Shown here in pieces: positions 11,949-13,769 of a stretch of 13,769 bases of DNA. Under the pieces are notes generated by a model. That model was not told the DNA's origin, did no database searches, and worked only from the letters and a program-made list of their open reading frames with translations. The position numbers and the translations under genes were made by a program. The number at the start of each line of letters is the position of its first letter. Position 1 is the stretch's first letter. This DNA is from JBQCDV01 sp051960855 (GTDB taxonomy: Bacteria; Actinomycetota; Actinomycetes; JAJZTN01), in contig JBQCDV010000185.1 in NCBI GenBank assembly GCA_051960855.1, positions 1 through 13,769 on the forward strand, in the 5' to 3' direction.

Positions 11949-13769
11949 CAGTACCAGCGGGTAGACCGGACCGGCTCCGGCTTCGGTGAGAAGAACGGCC
12001 GCGACCGTGAGAGTCCAGCCGGAGTTCGCGACGTCATCGACGAGCAGCACCGGGCCGCCCGGGACGGGGCCGCCCACCCGCAGAGCGTCGAGAGCCGCGC
12101 TGGCGGCGCCCGCCGACGTCTCGAGGGTCTCCTGCCACGGCGTGTCCGTCGCGCGGGTGAGTGCGGGGACGAGCTGCATGCGCCCCAGCTCGGCGAGGCG
12201 ACCGGCGAGGTCGGTGACCAGAGCTTCGTGCCGGCGGGAGGGGACAGGGCACACCCACGTGGGCCGTCCAGCCGGCCAGCCCCACTGCCGCAGGACTCCT
12301 ACGACGCCGTCCAGCACCTCGGGAGGCACGGGGTGGTCGCGGCGGAGGGCTTCCTCCACCGCCTGGCCCCATCCCGCGTCGCCTGCCAGCGCGAGGGCAC
12401 GACCCTCGTGGAGCCCGCTGGGGATGCGGCCGCGTCGGCCTGACACTGCGCTGGGCCACATCTTCCGGGGAGGCAGGACCACGGGCTGGCTCCGCAGGAA
12501 CTGCAGCGCCTCTCGCACCTCGGAGTCCCGCAGCTCCACGGAAACGACGGCAGCGCCGAGGCAGCGGGCACAGCGGCCGCAGGGTCGCGCCTCCGGGTCG
12601 TCGAGCTCGGTGCGCAGGAACTGCATCAGGCAGTCGGAGGTGTCGAGGTACTGCAGCATCGTGCGCTGCTCACCACGCCGCAGCGCCGCCACGGCGGCGT
12701 GATGCTCGGTGTCGTAGACATAGGGCGCCTCGGTGCGGCGGTAACCGGTGCCCTCCCTGACGACCGCTCCGTCGACGTCCAGCACCTTGAGCAGGGCCTC
12801 GAGCCGCCCTCGCCGGACACCGGTCTCCGCCTCCAGCGCCGGCACGCTCAGCGGGGCACCAGCGGCCTCGAGCGCGCCGAGGACCTTCGCGACCGTCTCC
12901 GCTGGGGGCATCGCGGTGGACGTGAAGTACTCCCAGATGCGCTGGTCCTCTGCGCCGGGCAGCAGCACGGCGACGGCACGCGACAGTGCCCGACCCGCGC
13001 GGCCGACCTGCTGGTAGTAGGCGATGACGGTGCTCGGCGCCCCCGAGTGCAGGACGAAGGCCAGGGCGGGATGGTCGAACCCCATCCCGAGCGCCGAGGT
13101 CGCGACGACGGCTTTGAGCTCCCCGGAGCGCAGGCTTGCCTCGACGTGGAGCCGCTCCTCCGCGTCGACCTGGCCCGAGTAGGCACGGACGGCGTGGCCC
13201 TTCTCGGCGAGCCAGGCGGCCAGCCGCTCTGCTTCCGACACCGTCAGGGCGTAGATGATCCCGGAGCCGTCGAGCTGCCCGAGCGCTGCGGCTATCCAGG
13301 CGTAGCGGGCGGCCGCTGAGTCCGTGCGGACCACATCGAGTGCCAGAGACTCACGGTCGAGGGTGCCGCGCAGTGTGACAGTGTCGCTGCCGATCTGACG
13401 GGCGATGTCGGCGGTCACGCGGCTGTTGGCGGTCGCGGTCGTGGCGAGGACAGGAGTCCCCGGCGGCAGGCTCGCGATCACGTCGCGGATCCGACGGTAG
13501 TCGGGGCGGAAGTCGTGGCCCCAGTCCGAGATGGTGTGGGCCTCGTCGATGACAAGCATCCCGATGCGGGGCGCGAGGTGCGGCAGCACCCGGGCCCGAA
13601 AGCCCGCGGCGTTGAGCCGCTCGGGGCTGATCAGCAGCACGTCGACCGAGCCGTCGTCGAGCGCGGCCTCGACGGTGGCCCACTCGTCGGTGTTCGCCGT
13701 GTTGATGGTGTGGGCCGTGATCCCGGCGCGCGCCGCCGCCTCGACCTGGTTGCGCATGAGGGCCAGCAG
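11934..13769 (-). CDS. RecQ-like DNA helicase fused to a phosphoribosyltransferase domain (N-terminus beyond right edge)
   Basis: 611 codons are visible; the N-terminal Walker A region is cut off. The first visible residues, LLALMRNQV, match RecQ motif Ia. Numbering from Met at 13757: LLISPERL (41-48), DEAH box VIDEAHTISDWGHDFRPDY (69-87), LATTATAN (104-111), ATSALGMGFDHP (219-230), YYQQVGRAGR (247-256), a winged-helix-like stretch (about 285-345), a RecQ-type zinc cluster (Cys376, Cys393, Cys396, Cys399, with the same spacing as E. coli RecQ), and a C-terminal ComF-like part with CPVPSRRHEALVTDLAGRLA (503-522) and the PRPP-loop motif VLLVDDVANSGWTLT (570-584). No HRDC domain follows. It is an ATP-dependent 3'-5' helicase by family. 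Whether the transferase domain is catalytic or only a binding module is unknown. Similar fusions occur in other actinobacteria, to my knowledge. Confidence 0.92.
   Translation of the reverse strand: MLALMRNQVEAAARAGITAHTINTANTDEWATVEAALDDGSVDVLLISPERLNAAGFRARVLPHLAPRIGMLVIDEAHTISDWGHDFRPDYRRIRDVIASLPPGTPVLATTATANSRVTADIARQIGSDTVTLRGTLDRESLALDVVRTDSAAARYAWIAAALGQLDGSGIIYALTVSEAERLAAWLAEKGHAVRAYSGQVDAEERLHVEASLRSGELKAVVATSALGMGFDHPALAFVLHSGAPSTVIAYYQQVGRAGRALSRAVAVLLPGAEDQRIWEYFTSTAMPPAETVAKVLGALEAAGAPLSVPALEAETGVRRGRLEALLKVLDVDGAVVREGTGYRRTEAPYVYDTEHHAAVAALRRGEQRTMLQYLDTSDCLMQFLRTELDDPEARPCGRCARCLGAAVVSVELRDSEVREALQFLRSQPVVLPPRKMWPSAVSGRRGRIPSGLHEGRALALAGDAGWGQAVEEALRRDHPVPPEVLDGVVGVLRQWGWPAGRPTWVCPVPSRRHEALVTDLAGRLAELGRMQLVPALTRATDTPWQETLETSAGAASAALDALRVGGPVPGGPVLLVDDVANSGWTLTVAAVLLTEAGAGPVYPLVLRRRP

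Overview
The window is very GC-rich chromosomal DNA, with GTG starts, stop/start overlaps and short intergenic gaps. Its gene content points to an actinomycete (phylum Actinomycetota), possibly Micrococcales or Propionibacteriales, although the sequence alone does not fix the genus. Diagnostic actinobacterial families are a DUF6350 (PerM-type) membrane protein directly before purN-purH, a DUF3017 protein directly after folD, a SigE-family ECF sigma factor, and a RecQ-like helicase fused to a phosphoribosyltransferase domain. The order sucC-sucD ... DUF6350-purN-purH matches the M. tuberculosis Rv0951-Rv0952 ... Rv0955-Rv0956-Rv0957 neighbourhood, as I recall it.

Layout. 1-1289 (+) is the 3' end of sucC and all of sucD (succinyl-CoA synthetase, TCA cycle), closed by a perfect 14-bp hairpin at 1331-1363. 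1376-3380 (-) is a translationally coupled pair: an ECF sigma factor (first gene) and a single-pass membrane protein with two similar extracytoplasmic Cys-pair domains (second gene), probably its sensor or anti-sigma partner. 3381-4015 is a gene-free 635-bp region holding a candidate ECF promoter with a leader hairpin and, further out, an unusual repeat array. 4016-4936 (+) is a lone AbiEi-like/Vsr-like putative nuclease. 5144-6385 (+) is the DUF6350 membrane protein. 6386-6565 holds a third copy of the 53-bp hairpin element and a G-rich repeat. 6566-7009 (-) is a small two-helix membrane protein. 7029-9304 (+) is purN-purH. 9367-10572 (+) is a glutaryl-CoA dehydrogenase-type gene. 10698-11901 (+) is folD plus DUF3017. 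11934-13769 (-) is the RecQ/phosphoribosyltransferase fusion, which runs off the right edge; a 10-bp GC hairpin spans its stop codon.

How it fits together. purN, purH and folD are linked through one-carbon metabolism: FolD makes the 10-formyl-THF that PurN and PurH use for purine synthesis. sucCD and gcdH belong to central carbon and amino-acid catabolism. The sigma/sensor pair, the lone nuclease-like gene and the repeats sit between the conserved sucCD and DUF6350-purNH blocks, so this is the variable part of the window.

Most notable. (1) A family of 53-bp hairpin elements with ATGGGTCAC/GTGACCCAT ends occurs in three copies (3712-3764, 3804-3856, 6406-6458). Two of these sit in an array that also carries three 32-bp half-element units and a 92-bp tandem duplication. 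(2) The RecQ-like protein has a winged-helix-like segment before the zinc cluster and a ComF-like phosphoribosyltransferase domain at the C-terminus. (3) The ECF sigma/tandem-sensor operon has a candidate self-promoter. I found no CRISPR array, tRNA, rRNA, insertion sequence or prophage gene.
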